Source of the DNA: Rebecca billardiae RCC1528
Taxonomy: Eukaryota > Haptophyta
Reading direction: 5' to 3'
Length of the DNA: 64,000 nucleotides
Assembly (NCBI GenBank): GCA_965240325.2
Contig: OZ251222.1
Location: 1,550,001-1,614,000 of the forward strand
Part shown: positions 8,701 to 23,700 of the stretch, piece after piece
How the letters are laid out: each line of letters begins with the position of its first letter
Position numbering within the stretch: the stretch's first letter is position 1
The notes under the pieces: generated by a model
Told to the model about the DNA's origin: nothing
What the model saw: the letters and a program-made list of their open reading frames with translations, nothing else
Database searches by the model: none
Made by a program: the position numbers and the translations under genes

Positions 8701-11700
8701 TCGCTCGGCGGCTTGACGGCACTCACGGATCTGAGTGCTGCGAGCAACTCGCTGGCGGGCAGGCTCCCCACGGAGCTCGGCCATTGCACGCGCGCCTGGA
8801 GCATCGGCCTCGACTTCAACTCCCTCACTGGGCCAGTGCCCTCCGAGCTCGGCTCACTCACTGCTCTTGCCTTCCTCGACCTGAACGACATGTCGCTGAC
8901 TGGTGCCCTGCCGTCCGAGCTGGGCTCGCTGACTGTTCTCTCACGGCTGGCCGCGTCCGGCAACGCGCTGAACGGCACGCTGCCCGCTGCGCTCGGCAAT
9001 ATGTCGGCTCTCGAGACGCTCTGGTTGCACACGAACACGCTCAGCGGCACCGTGCCGTCGGCGCTCGGCCTCCTCACGAGCCTGGTGTACCTGGAGGCGC
9101 ACACGAACCAGCTGACCGGTGCCGTCCCGTCTGAGATCGGAGCGGCGACGAGCCTGGTCGAAATAGACCTGAGGGCCAACTCTTTGTCGGGCTCCCTTCC
9201 CTCAGCACTTGGCGCGCTGCAGAGCCTCACGACGCTCGACCTGCAGACCAATTCGCTGACGGGCAGCATGCCGTCCGAGCTCGGCACGATTGGAGTGCTG
9301 GCGAACCTGGCCCTCTTGGACAACTCGTTGAGCGGCACCATTCCGCCGCAGCTCTTCTCGCCCAGCCTGGAGACCCTGTACCTCGAGGGCAACTCGCTGA
9401 ACGGCAGCATTCCAACCGAGATCGGCAGTTCCACGCTCGTGCGCTTCTTGTACCTCGGCAGCAACAGCCTCACTGGCACCGTCCCGCACGAGCTTGCGCA
9501 GCTGACGCTGCTGCAGGTGGTGTCCGCCCGGCAGAACTCGCTGAGCGGCACCGTGCCGACAGAGCTCGGAGCTCTCACGCAGTTCCTCTTCCTGTACTTC
9601 GACGGGAACTCGCTGAGCAGCGCCATGCCGACGGAGCTGGGCGTGCTGACGAGCGCCCTGCAGATGACGTTTGCAGGGAACGAGCTCACTGGCACGATTC
9701 CATCCGAGCTTGGAGCGTGCACGCGCTTGACATCGATTGCCTTAGAGCTCAATTCGCTCAACGGCGCGTTCCCGACCGAGCTGCTGCAGCTGACTGCCTT
9801 GCCTGCCGGCGGCTTCACGTACGACGGCCGCACCGCCGCCAACGAGCTGACGTCGTGCTCGGACGGCGGCTGCGTATGCGCTGGCTCAGAGGCGTTCAAC
9901 ACGACCAACGGCGCTTTCAGCCCTGACATCATTGACCTCGTCGTGTGCCCATCTCCGCCGCCACCTCGCCCACCGGCGCCGCCGCCGAGTCCGCCGCCCT
10001 CGCCCCCGCCCTCGCCGCCGCCAAGCCCTCCGTCGCCGCCGCCGTCGCCTCCTGCCCCGCCCCCGTCGCCGCCGCCGCCGCCCTCGCCGCCGCCCTCGCC
10101 GCCGCCGCCCTCGCCGCCGCCCTCGCCGCCACCCTCGCCGCCGCCGCCGCCCTCGCCGCCGCCCTCGCCGCCGCCGCCCTCGCCGCCGCCCTCGCCGCCG
10201 CCGCCCTCGCCGCCGCCCTCGCCGCCGCCCTCGCCGCCACCGCCGAGCCCTCCGCCGAGCCCTCCGCCAGACCTGTCCAAGCTCAAGGCACAGATGCGTG
10301 CAGCGGTGACCGAGTGCTTCCCCGACACCGACGAATTCGACCCGGCCCTGTGCAGCGCGTACTACAACGCCACGCTCATCGACTTCTCGGGGAACGCGCT
10401 CTCTGGTCCGATCCCTACCGAAGTGGGCTATTTGACCTCGGCGCTAGGGCTGTGGCTCCACACCAACTCGCTGTCTGGCCCGGTGCCGACAGAGGTCGGC
10501 TTGCTGACTGGCATGCAGCTGCTCTACCTCCAAGACGCTGGGCTGACGGGGACGCTGCCGACAGAGCTCGCATATCTGACGAGCGTGACGTCCGTGCGTG
10601 TGGACGACAACGCGCTGAACGGCACCATTCCAGCCTGGCTGGGCAATGCCACCAGCCTTCGGACTGTCTACTTCCACAACAACCACATGACCGGCACGAT
10701 CCCGCCCGAGCTGGGGCGGTGCACCGAGATGGAGCTCATGTACTTGCACGGCAACCGGCTCACGGGGCAGGTCCCATCCGAGATCGGCGCGATGACAGGG
10801 CTCAGAGTGGTGTACGCCCACACCAACAGCCTGTCTGGCACGCTGCCCACCACGCTCGGCGCGCTCACCCGCATCGAGGAGCTCTTCTTTCACACGAACA
10901 AGCTCACCGGCGCCCTGCCCACTGAGCTGGGTGGCGCGACGAGCCTGACGTGGCTCGCCGCCCAGCAGAACTCGCTGGCTGGTCGCATCCCGTCCGAGCT
11001 CGGGATGACCGACATGTACGCGCTCTACCTCTGGACCAACGAGCTGACCAGCAGCATCCCGTCGGAGCTCTTCAGCATCCAGAGCCTGACGGCGCTGTAC
11101 GCGCAGGCCAACTCGCTGGTCGGCAGCATCCCCACCGTGATCGGAGTGGCCACGCGCATGCAGTACTTGTACCTCGACACCAACTCGCTCACCGGCACGC
11201 TTCCGACAGAGCTTGGCAGCCACACAGCGGCAGAAGCCCACTCATTTGCGAGGAACTCGCTGGTCGGCACGATCCCTTCTGAGATCGGGCTTGTGAGCCG
11301 GCTGCAGGTGCTGACCCTCTTTAGCAACATGCTCACCGGCACGCTCCCATCGCAGATTGGCACCCTCACAAGTGCTATCAGTGTGCAGATGCAGTCGAAC
11401 TCGGTGAGCGGAGCGCTGCCCACTGAGGTCCTGTTGCTCACCTCGTTGCTGGCGGGGCAGTTCGGGTACGACGGCCTCACGCCGAGCACGACTGCGAACT
11501 GCGTTGATGGTGGCTGCCTGTGCGCAGCCACCCCTTTCAGCTCCAACGGCGGCTTCACCCCTGACCCGGCCGACCTCGTCGCCTGCCCGTCGCCGCCCCC
11601 TTTGCCCCCGCCGAGCCCTCCGAGCCCACCCCCCAGCCCACCGCCCTCACCGTCACCACCATCGCCACCGTCCCTCCCGCCGAGCCCTCCGCCCCCGCCG

Positions 11701-14700
11701 GCGCCGCCGGCGCCGCCTCCCAGCCCACCGCCGCTGGCCGTTCCACCGTCGCCACCCTTTCCACCGCCCTCGCCGCCACCCACGCCGCCGCCCTCGCCTC
11801 CGCCGGCGCCAACGTTGCGCGCACAGATGCGCGCAGACTACCCCGAGTGCATCGAGGAGTCTGGCGCCTTCAACGTGGCGGCGTGCAGCAGCATCGGGGG
11901 CGGCGTCGACTACAGCAGCAGCGCGCTCTCGGGCACGGTCCCCACGGAGATCGGCTACATGTCATCGATGCTCGACTTTCGCGTGTTCACCAACGTGCTC
12001 ACGGGTCCGCTTCCGACCGAGGTCGGGTTGCTGCCCAACCTGCAGCTGCTCTACGCGCACGGCAACTCGCTGACAGGGAGCGTCCCATCGCACTTTGGTG
12101 CGGCGACGAGTCTGGTGGTTCTGTCCCTTGGCCCCAACTCGCTGAGCGGCACAGTGCCATCCGAGCTCGGGCAGCTCACGCGGCTGGGGCAGCTCTATCT
12201 CTACGCCAACACGCTGACGGGCACGGTGCCGTCCGAGCTGGGCGCGCTCACGAGCGTCTCCAACCTGTGGATGGAGTCGAACTCGCTGAGCGGGGCGATG
12301 CCGACCGAGGTGCTGCTGCTCACGTCGCTTGGGACGGGCACCTTCACGTACGACGGTCTCACCTCGGCCACGCAGGGCACGTCGTGCGCTGACGGCGGCT
12401 GCGTGTGCGCGGCATCGCCCTTCGCCAACAACACCGCGTTCTCGCCGGACCTCGCCGACCTGCTGACGTGCCCGTCGCCGCCGCCGACGCCGCCGCCTTC
12501 GCCGCCCCCGTCGCCGCCGCCGCCTCCCAACCCACCTCCACGCCCGCCGCCGAGCCCACCTCCGCCGAGCCCGCCAATGCCGCCGCCAAGCCCACCTCCC
12601 TCGCCGCCACCACCCGGCCCACCCTCGCCGCCGCCGTCGCCGCCGCCGAGTCCACCTCCACCGACAAGCCCTCCGCCCAGCTCGCCACCATCGCCTCCGC
12701 CGAGTCCACCGCCCCCACCGCCGTCTCCTCCGCCGGCGCCGACGCTGCGCGCACAGATGCGCGCAGACTACCCCGAGTGCATCGAGGAGTCTGGCGCCTT
12801 CAACGTGGCGGCGTGCAGCAGCATCGGGGGCGGCGTCGACTTCAGCAGCAGCGCGCTCTCGGGCACGGTCCCCACGGAGATCGGCTACATGTCATCGATG
12901 CTAGGCCTTTATGTGTTCACCAACGCGCTCACGGGTCCGCTTCCGACCGAGGTCGGGTTGCTGCCCAACCTGCAGCAGCTCTACGCGCACGGCAACTCGC
13001 TGACGGGGGCCGTCCCATCGCACTTTGGTGCGGCGACGAGTCTGGTGATTCTGTCCCTCGGCCCCAACTCGCTGAGCGGCACAGTGCCATCCGAGCTCGG
13101 GCAGCTCACGCGGCTGCAGGAGCTCTATCTCTACGCCAACGCGCTGACGGGCACGGTGCCGTCCGAGCTCGGCGCGCTCACGAGCGTCTCCAACCTGTGG
13201 ATGGAGTCGAACTCGCTGAGCGGGGCGATGCCGACCGAGGTGCTGCTGCTCACGTCGCTTGGGACGGGCACCTTCACGTACGACGGTCTCACCTCGGCCA
13301 CGCAGGGCACGTCGTGCGCTGACGGCGGCTGCGTGTGCGCGGCATCGCCCTTCGCCAGCAATGCAGGCTTTTCGCCGGACCTCGCCGACCTGCTGACGTG
13401 CCCGTCGCCGCCGCCGACGCCGCCGCCTTCGCCGCCCCCCACGCCGCAGCCACCCCCGTCGCCGCCGCCGCCTCCCACCCCACCTCCAAGCCCGCCGCCG
13501 AGCCCACCTCCGCCGACCCCGCCAATGCCGCCGCCAAGCCCACCTCCCTCGCCGCCACCACCCGGCCCACCCTCGCCGCCGCCCTCGCCGCCGCCGCCGC
13601 CCGCGCCGCCTCCATCCCCGCCGCCGAGCCCGCCGCCCCCCTCCCCTCCGCCGAGGCCTTCCCTGCGTGCTGTGCTGGCGTTCCTCTACCCCGAGTGCTT
13701 TGAGGAGACTGGCTCCTTCAACGAAGCCACGTGCAACGGCATTGGTCCGAGCATCGACTGGTCTGTCGCTTCGCTGACTGGCACGATCCCGACAGAGATT
13801 GGCTACATGGTCGCGCTCGACTCGATGCACATCTTCACCAACTCGCTCACCGGCACCATTCCGACCGAGATCGGAGCGCTCACAGCTCTGACCAATTTCT
13901 TCGTGAATGGAAATGATGTGATTGGTTCTCTCCCCACGGAGGTGCTACTGCTGACCTCGCTGGACCCAGGGGTTGGATTCTGGTACGACGGCATCACCGC
14001 AAGCAACCAGGGCACGGACTGCGCGGATGGCGGCTGCGTGTGCGCTGGCACAAGCTTTGCCAGCAAGGGCAACTTCATCCCAGACCCGGCTGATCTTCTG
14101 GCCTGCGGGTCGCCGATGCCACCTCCCTCGCCGCCGCCGCCATTGCCACCGCCATCGCCGCCACCCAAGCTGCCGCCGAGCCCGCCGCCAAGCCCGCCGC
14201 CGCCGATGCCGCCGCCGTCACCGCCGCCGCTGTTGCCACCGTCGCCGCCGCCGATGCCGCCGCCGTCGCCGCCGCCGTCGCTGCCGCCGTCGCCGCCGCC
14301 GATGCCGCCGCCGTCGCCGCCGCCGTCGCTGCCGCCGTCACCGCCGCCGATGCCGCCGCCGTCGCCGCCGCCGTCGCAGCCCCCGCTCCCGCCCCCAAGC
14401 CCGCCTCCGCCGCCAACGCCGCCGCCGTCGCCTCCGCCATCATCACCACCGTCCCCACCACCGGGGCCGAAGCCGCCGCCATCGCCGCCACCTACTCCGC
14501 CACCATCACCGCCACCGCCGCTGCCGAAGCCACCGCCGAGCCCACCGCCGCTGCCGCCAACGCCGCCGTCGCCACCGCCGTCCCCGCCACCATCGCCACC
14601 ACCAAGCCCACCACCTTCACCAAGCCCACCGCCGTCGCCACCGCCGTCCCCGCCACCGTCTCCACCACCAAGCCCACCACCTCCACCGAGCCCGCCGCCG

Positions 14701-17700
14701 TCACCGCCACCATCCCCGCCACCGTCTCCGCCGCCAAGCCCGCCACCCTCACCGCCGCAGCCACCGCCAAGTCCCCCGCCAAGTCCACCGCCGTCGTCAC
14801 CTCCGCCATCACCACCAGCGCCACCACCATCACCGCCGCCAAGCCCACCACCTCCACCGAGCCCACCTCCGTCACCACCACCGCCACTGCCTCCTCCCAG
14901 CCCACCACCGTCACCACCACCTTCGCCGCCGCCGGCGCCTCCTCCCAGCCCACCACCGTCACCACCACCTTCGCCGCCGCCGCCGGCACCACCTCCTCCA
15001 CCGTCGCCGACCCCATCACCGCCGCCCTCGCCGCCACCGCCCTCGCCGCCGCCGTGGGTGTCGCGTGGCGGTCCGGCGACGCCGTACAACGACACGATCG
15101 AGTACAACAGCGCGCAGAGCGACTTCCAGTCCGACCAGGCGGGCAACACGTTCGACGTGAGCATCGACCTGCTGAGCGGCGACGACACGCTGGTCGTGGG
15201 CTCGGCGGGCGACTCGTCAGCGGGCAACGGCGCGGGCGAGTCCGTGGTCGGCACGATCCTCGGCAGCGAGGGCACCGACGTGATCACCGTCGGCGGCGCC
15301 GGCGACGGCCTGAACCAACCGACGAGCGTGGGCGGCTCGATCGAGCTCACGGTCGACGGCGGCGACGGCGCGGACACGATCACGGTGGGCGGCGCGGGCA
15401 AGGGCGCGTCCAGCTCCGGCGCGCTCGGCGGCTCGAGCAACGTGACGGTGTTCGGAGGCGCCGGCAACGACACGATCAGCGTGGGCGGCGCGGGCCGTGG
15501 CGACTACGGACCCAACACCGGCGGTGACGCGAGCGTGTGGATCGACGGCGGCGACGGCGGCGACACGATCGTCGTGGGCGGCGGTGGCGTCGGCGCGAGG
15601 AGTGGATTTGGCGGCGACATCACCGTGCACGTCGACTCCGGCGCTGGCGACGACTATCTGAGCTTGGGCGGCGGTGGGTTTGGCTACTGGAGCGGCACTG
15701 GCGGCTCGGCCGAGCTGTACGTGAACGCGGGCGAGGGCGACAACACCGTGCTCGTGCCCACCGTGGGCGGTGAGGCGAAGGGCGGTGGCAAGGGCGGCGA
15801 TGGGAGCTTGCACGTGCTCGCCGGCGGCGGCGCGGACACGGTGCAGGTCGGCGGTGGCGGAGAGGGCTACATCGGTGGCCAGTTCGGAGGCGACGCCACC
15901 GTGTACGTGTCCACTGGCGGCGGGGACGATGACATCTCCGTCGGCGGGAGCGGCATGGCCCAATATGGCTCAAAGGGCGGCGGCTTGACCGCCGTGGTGG
16001 ACGCTGGTGACGGTGACAACTCGATCACGATCGGGGGCTCGGGCGGTGCCCTCAGCAGCGCTGAGTCCGGCGCATCGAACGTTGCTGTGACGGCGGGCGA
16101 CGGCGACGACGTGATCGTCGCGGGTGGCGTGGGCTACGCGACTAGTGGCGCCAAGTCAGGCGACTTCACACTTGCGGTCGACGCCGGAGGCGGGAACAAC
16201 GACATCGAGGTGGGCTCAGCGGGCGGCGGCCTAAACGCTCTCCCCGGCTCGCTCGAGGCGACGATCAGCACCCTCGGCGGGAACGACACGATCGTCGTCG
16301 GCGGCGGCGGGTACGGCTATGGCGCCACGGACGCAGGCGACGTTGTCGTGAACGTGTTTGCGGGCGACGGAGACGACAGCGTGGCGATTGGCGGCGGCGG
16401 CGACGCCTCTGCTTCTTCCGCGTGGGGAGGCAGCGTGTACGCGAATGTGAGCGCGACCGGCGGCGATAACGTCGTCGCCATCGGCGACAGCGGGAACGGC
16501 GTAAGCAGCGGCACTGGTGGCCACGTGGACGCTCGGGTCGAGCTCGGCGACGGCGCGGACGTCGTGACCATCGGCGGAGCCACCCCACAGTCTGGCCTCG
16601 GGAGAGGCGGCGATGTGACGTCGTACGTCCGTTCGGGCGGCGGCGCGGACGTCGTGACCATCGGCGACGCGGGCGATGCGGACACTGCCAGTTGGTACAC
16701 TACCAGCTTTAGTCAGGGTGGCAACACGCGCGCGTTCGTGTTTGCGGGCGAGGGCGACGACCGCGTGTACGCGGGCGACGCGGGCGACACGCTGGCTTCG
16801 ATGTTGAACTTCGGCGGCCATGCGTACGCGAACGTGCACGGCGGCGCGGGTGACGACGTTCTGCGCGGCGGCAACGGCGGCGACGCTGTCGCTGGCTCGG
16901 GCGAGGGCGGCGACGCGCTGATCAAGCTGTATGGCGACGACGGCGACGACCGGCTGTACGGCGGCGACGACGGCCTTGCCCTGGAGATGGGCGCCGACCC
17001 GGGCGAGGCGACGACGCACCTGCTCGGCGGCGGCGGCAACGACTACATCCGCGGCGGCACCGGGTACAACTACGCGGCCGGTGCGCGCGTGCGCCCCGCG
17101 CTGCGCCGCGCCGCACGCGCGCCCTGCGCCTCTGCGCATCCGCGTGCGCGGCACCGGCACGCGCTCACTCGCAGCGGCGCGGGCACACCGGCACACCGCG
17201 CGCTCGGCCGGCAGGCGGCGCCGGCAACGACACGATCCGCGCGGGTGACGGCGGTGCCTACAACAATGTCACCAACGCCTCCGCCACGGCGTACACCATC
17301 GCGCGTGGCGGCGATGGCGACGACATGCTCACCGGCGGCACTGCCGGCGCCGACCCGACCGGCGGCATCAGCGGCGGCACCGCTGTGAGCAAGCTCTACG
17401 GCGACGCCGGCGACGACGTGATCACCGGCGGCGCGGCCGGCGGTGCCGACCCGGGCGCGGTGACCACGTACATCTACGGTGTGCGCCGCGCGTGCAGCGG
17501 CGGGTCGCGGCACCGCCACGGCCAACGCTGAGCGCGCTTCGAGTGTGCGCGTGCGCGCTCGCGCGTGTTCCTGCCCCCGCGCGCGCCACAGGCGGCACCG
17601 GCGAAGACACGATCTACGCAGGCGAAGGCCGCGCCATCATCAGGGGTGCGTGGCCGCTGGCGCGTGCCGCGCGCTCCGCCAGTGCGCCGCCGCGCGTGCG

Positions 17701-20700
17701 TCGCTGAGCGCCCTCGCCGCCGCTCGCGCGTCGCGACCGCGCGCACAGGCGGACCGGGCGTGGACACGATCTACACGCGCGACAACGGCTTTGTGGACAC
17801 GCTGTACGTCGAGTGGACGGACTCGTGGGACGTGGACCCGTTCGACATCGTGATCACGCCACCCGCGCCGCCGCCCTCGCCGCCGCCGCCCTCGCCGCCG
17901 CCGTGGGTGTCGCGTGGCGGTCCGGCGACGCCGTACAACGACACGATCGAGTACAACAGCGCGCAGAGCGACTTCCAGTCCGACCAGGCGGGCAACACGT
18001 TCGACGTGAGCATCGACCTGCTGAGCGGCGACGACACGCTGGTCGTGGGCTCGGCGGGCGACTCGTCAGCGGGCAACGGCGCGGGCGAGTCCGTGGTCGG
18101 CACGATCCTCGGCAGCGAGGGCACCGACGTGATCACCGTCGGCGGCGCCGGCGACGGCCTGTACCAAGCGACGAGCGTGGGCGGCTCGATCGAGCTCACG
18201 GTCGACGGCGGCGACGGCGCGGACACGATCACGGTGGGCGGCGCGGGCAAGGGCGCGTTCAGCTCCGGCGCGCTCGGCGGCTCGAGCAACGTGACGGTGT
18301 TCGGAGGCGCCGGCAACGACACGATCAGCGTGGGCGGCGCGGGCCGTGGCGACTACGGACCCAACACCGGCGGTGACGCGAGCGTGTGGATCGACGGCGG
18401 CGACGGCGGCGACACGATCGTCGTGGGCGGCGGTGGCGTCGGCGCGAGGAGTGGATTTGGCGGCGACATCACCGTGCACGTCGACTCCGGCGCTGGCGAC
18501 GACTATCTGAGCTTGGGCGGCGGTGGGTTTGGCTACTGGAGCGGCACTGGCGGCTCGGCCGAGCTGTACGTGAACGCGGGCGAGGGCGACAACACCGTGC
18601 TCGTGCCCACCGTGGGCGGTGAGGCGAAGGGCGGTGGCAAGGGCGGCGATGGGAGCTTGCACGTGCTCGCCGGCGGCGGCGCGGATACGGTGCAGGTCGG
18701 CGGTGGCGGAAAGGTCTACGGCGGTGGCCAGTCCGGAGGCGACGCCACCGTGTACGTGTCCACTGGCGGCGGGGACGACGACATCTCCGTCGGCGGGAGC
18801 GGCATGACCCAGTCTGCTACAAAGGGCGGCGACTTGACCGCCGTGGTCGACGCTGGTGACGGTGACAACTCGATCACGATCGGGGGCTCGGGCGATGCCC
18901 TCAGCAGCGGTGAGTCCGGCGCATCGAACGTTGCTGTGACGGCGGGCGACGGCGACGACGTGATCGTCGCGGGTGGCGTGGGCTACGCGACTAGTGGCGC
19001 CAAGTCAGGCGACTTCACACTTGCGGTCGACGCCGGAGGCGGGAACAACGACATCGAGGTGGGCTCAGCGGGCGGCGGCCGAAGTGCTCGCCCCGGCTCG
19101 CTCGAGGCGACGATCAGCACCCTCGGCGGGAACGACACGATCGTCGTCGGCGGCGGCGGGTACGGCTATGGCGCCACGGACGCAGGCGACGTTGTCGTGA
19201 ACGTGTTTGCGGGCGACGGAGACGACAGCGTGTCGATTGGCGGCGGCGGCGACGCCTCTGCTTCTTCTGCGTGGGGAGGCAGCGTGTACGCGAATGTGAG
19301 CGCGACCGGCGGCGATAACGTCGTCGCCATCGGCGATGGCGGGAACGGCGTGAGCAGCGGCACTGGTGGCCACGTGGACGCTCGGGTCGAGCTCGGCGAC
19401 GGCGCGGACGTCGTGACCATCGGCGGAGCCACCCCACAGTCCGGCCTCGGGAAAGGCGGCGATGTGACGTCGTACGTCCGTTCGGGCGGCGGCGCGGACG
19501 TCGTGACCATTGGCGACGCGGGCGATGCGGACACTTCCATCTTTTTTAGTCAGGGTGGCAACACGCGCGCGTTCGTGTTTGCGGGCGAGGGCGACGACCG
19601 CGTGTACGCGGGCGACGCGGGCGACACGCTGGGTTCGATGTTGAACTACGGCGGCCATGCGTACGCGAACGTGCACGGCGGCGCGGGTGACGACGTTCTG
19701 CGCGGCGGCGATGCCGGCGACGCTGTCGCTGGCTCGGGCGAGGGCGGCGACGCGCTGATCAAGCTGTATGGCGACGACGGCGACGACCGGCTGTACGGCG
19801 GCGACGACGGCCTTGCCCTGGGCGAGGGCGCTCATCCGGGCGAGGCGACGACGCACCTGCTCGGCGGCGGCGGCAACGACTACATCCGCGGCGGCACCGG
19901 GTACAACTACGCGGCCGGTGCGCGCGTGCGCCCCGCGCTGCGCCGCGCCGCACGCGCGCCCTGCGCCTCCGCGCATCCGCGTGCGCGGCACCGGCACGCG
20001 CTCACTCGCAGCGGAGCGGGCACACCGGCACACCGCGCGCTCGGCCGGCAGGCGGCGCCGGCAACGACACGATCCGCGCGGGCGACGGCGGTGCCTACAA
20101 CAACTTGACCAACGCCTCCGCCACGGCGTACACCATCGCGCGTGGCGGCGATGGCGACGACATGCTCACCGGCGGCACTGCCGGCGCCGACCCGACCGGC
20201 GGCATCAGCGGCGGCACCGCTGTGAGCAAGCTCTACGGCGACGCCGGCGACGACGTGATCACCGGCGGCGCGGCCGGCGGTGCCGACCCGGGCGCGGTGA
20301 CCACGTACATCTACGGTGTGCGCCGCGCGTGCAGCGGCGTGTCGCGGCACCGCCACGGCCAACGCTGAGCGCGCTTCGAGTGTGCGCGTGCGCGCTCGCG
20401 CGTGTGCCTGCCCCCGCGCGCGCCACAGGCGGCACCGGCGAAGACACGATCTACGCAGGCGAAGGCCGCGCCATCATCAGGGGTGCGTGGCCGCTGGCGC
20501 GTGCCGCGCGCTCCGCCAGTGCGCCGCCGCGCGTGCGTCGCTGAGCGCCCTCGGCGCCGCTCGCGCGTCGCGACCGCGCGCACAGGCGGACCGGGCGTGG
20601 ACACGATCTACACGCGCGACAACGGCTTTGTGGACACGCTGTACGTCGAGTGGACGGACTCGTGGGACGTGGACCCGTTCGACATCGTGATCACGCCACC

Positions 20701-23700
20701 CGCGCCGCCGCCCTCGCCGCCGCCGCCCTCGCCGCCGCCCTCGCCACCACCCTCGCCGCCGCCACCATCACCGCCGCCGTCGCCACCGCAACCTCCCCCA
20801 TCCCCACCACCGTCATCTCCGCCGCCAACTCCACCGCAACCGCCGCCATCTCCGCCCTCGCCGCCTCCATCACCACCGCCATCCCCTCCTCCGTCGCCGC
20901 CGCCTTCGCCGCCACCTCCGCCTTCGCCGCCTCCATCCCCACCGCCATCCCCACCGCCCTCACCGCCGCCCTCGCCGCCTCCATCACCACCGCCAGCCCC
21001 ACCGCCCTCCCCACCGCCCTCACCGCCGCCATCGCCACCGCCATCCCCACCGCCCTCACCGCCGCCGCCGCCGCCGCCCTCGCCGCCACCTTCCCCACCG
21101 CCGCCACCATCGCCACCGCAGCCGCCAAGCCTACCGCCACCGCCCCCGTCGTCACCACCGCCGTGGGTGTCGCGTGGCGGTCCGGCGACGCCGTACAACG
21201 ACACGATCGAGTACAACAGCGCGCAGAGCGACTTCCAGTCCGACCAGGCGGGCAACACGTTCGACGTGAGCATCGACCTGCTGAGCGGCGACGACACGCT
21301 GGTCGTGGGCTCGGCGGGCGACTCGTCAGCGGGCAACGGCGCGGGCGAGTCCGTGGTCGGCACGATCCTCGGCAGCGAGGGCACCGACGTGATCACCGTC
21401 GGCGGCGCCGGCGACGGCCTGAACCAACCGACGAGCGTGGGCGGCTCGATCGAGCTCACGGTCGACGGCGGCGACGGCGCGGACACGATCACGGTGGGCG
21501 GCGCGGGCACGGGCGCGTTCAGCTCCGGCGCGCTCGGCGGCTCGAGCAACGTGACCGTGTTCGGAGGCGCCGGCAACGACACGATCAGCGTGGGCGGCGC
21601 GGGCCGTGGCGACTACGGACCCAACACCGGCGGTGACGCGAGCGTGTGGATCGACGGCGGCGACGGCGGCGACACGATCGTCGTGGGCGGCGGTGGCGTC
21701 GGCACGAGGAACGGATTTGGCGGCGACATCACCGTGCACGTCGACTCAGGCGCTGGCGACGACCACGTGACCTTGGGCGGCGGTGGGTTTGGCTACTGGG
21801 GCGGGTCTGGCGGCTCGGCCGAGCTGTACGTGAACGCGGGCGAGGGCGACAACACCGTGCTCGTGCCCACCGTGGGCGGTGAGGCTAAGTTCGCTAGCAA
21901 TGGCGGCGATGGGAGCTTGCACGTGCTCACCGGCGGCGGCGCGGACACGGTGCAGGTCGGCGGTGGGGGAGATGACAACGGAGGCAACGGTGGCGACGCC
22001 ACCGTGTACGTGTCCACTGGCGGAGGGGACGACGACATCTCCGTCGGCAGCGCCGGTGACAGCCCATTTGGCCAAGGTGGCCAGTTGTCTGCCGTGATCG
22101 ACGCCGGCGACGGTGACAACACGATCACGCTCGGCGGCGGTGGGTATGCCTCTGGCGGCGCCGCTGGCTCAGCCAGCTTTGCCGTGACGGCGGGCGACGG
22201 CGACGACGTGATCGCCACGGGCGACGCGGGGTCTGCCGTCGGGGGTTCCGTCACAGGCGGCGGCCTCACGCTCGTGGTCGACGCGGGGGGCGGGAACAAC
22301 GACATCACTGTCGGCTCGCCGGGCGACGGGACTTCCGGCGGCAGAGCTGGCTCGATCGAGGCGACGATCACCACCCTCGGCGGCAACGACACGATTGTCA
22401 TCGGCGGTGGCGGGGAGTTTGAATTCGGCAGCGCGCGCGGGGGAGGCAGGGTCGTGAACGTGTTTGCGGGCGACGGCGATGACAGCGTGACGGTCGGTGA
22501 CGCCGGCGAGGCTGCTTCGGGCGCGTTTCCCGGCGCCACGATCGTGAACGTGAGCGCGACTGGCGGTGACAACACGGTCGTCATCGGCGACGGGGGAGAG
22601 GCGCTTCGTGGGGGATCTGGCTCCGATGTGAACGCGCGCGTCGAGCTGGGCGATGGCGCGGACGACGTGACCATCGGCGACGCGGGCTACGGCCAAAATG
22701 GAGGGCGCGGCGGCGATGTGTTCTCTTATGTGCGAACTGGCGGCGGCGCGGACGTGGTGACCATCGGCGACGCGGGCGACGCGGGGGGCTCCGCTAGTTG
22801 GGGGGGTGGGAGCTCGGGCGGCAACACGCGCGCGATCGTGCTGGCGGGCGAGGGCAACGACCGCGTGTCCGTCGGCGACGCGGGCGACACGCTGGGGTCC
22901 GATGATTCGCCTGGCGTGATGTACGCGCACGTGCACGGCGGCGCGGGTGACGACGTTCTGCGCGGCGGCAACGGCGGCGACGCTGTCACTGGCTCGGGCG
23001 AGGGCGGCGACGCGCTGATCAAGCTGTATGGCGACGACGGCGACGACCGGCTGTACGGCGGCGACGACGGCCTGGCCCTGGAGATGGGCGCCGACCCGGG
23101 CGAGGCGACGACGCACCTGCTCGGCGGCGGCGGCAACGACTACATCCGCGGCGGCACCGGGTACAACTACGTGGCCGGTGCGCGCGTGCGCCCCACACTG
23201 CGCCGCGCTGCGCCGCGCCGCGCCGCACGCGCGCCCTGCGCCTCTGCGCATCCGCGTGCGCGGCACCGGCACGCGCTCACTCGCAGCGGCGCGGGCACAC
23301 CGGCACACCGCGCGCTCGGCCGGCAGGCGGCGCCGGCAACGACACGATCCGCGCGGGTGACGGTGGTGCCTACAACAACGTGACCAACGCCTCCGCCACG
23401 GCGTACACCATCGCGCGTGGCGGCGATGGCGACGACATGCTCACCGGCGGCACTGCCGGCGCCGACCCGACCGGCGGCATCAGCGGCGGCACCGCTGTGA
23501 GCAAGCTCTACGGCGACGCCGGCGACGACGTGATCACCGGCGGCGCGGCCGGCGGTGCCGACCCGGGCGCGGTGACCACGTACATCTACGGTGTGCGCCG
23601 CGCGTGCAGCGGCGTGTCGCGGCACCGCCACGGCCAACGCTGAGCGCGCTTCGAGTGTGCTCGCGCGTGTGCCTGCCCCCGCGCGCGCCACAGGCGGCAC

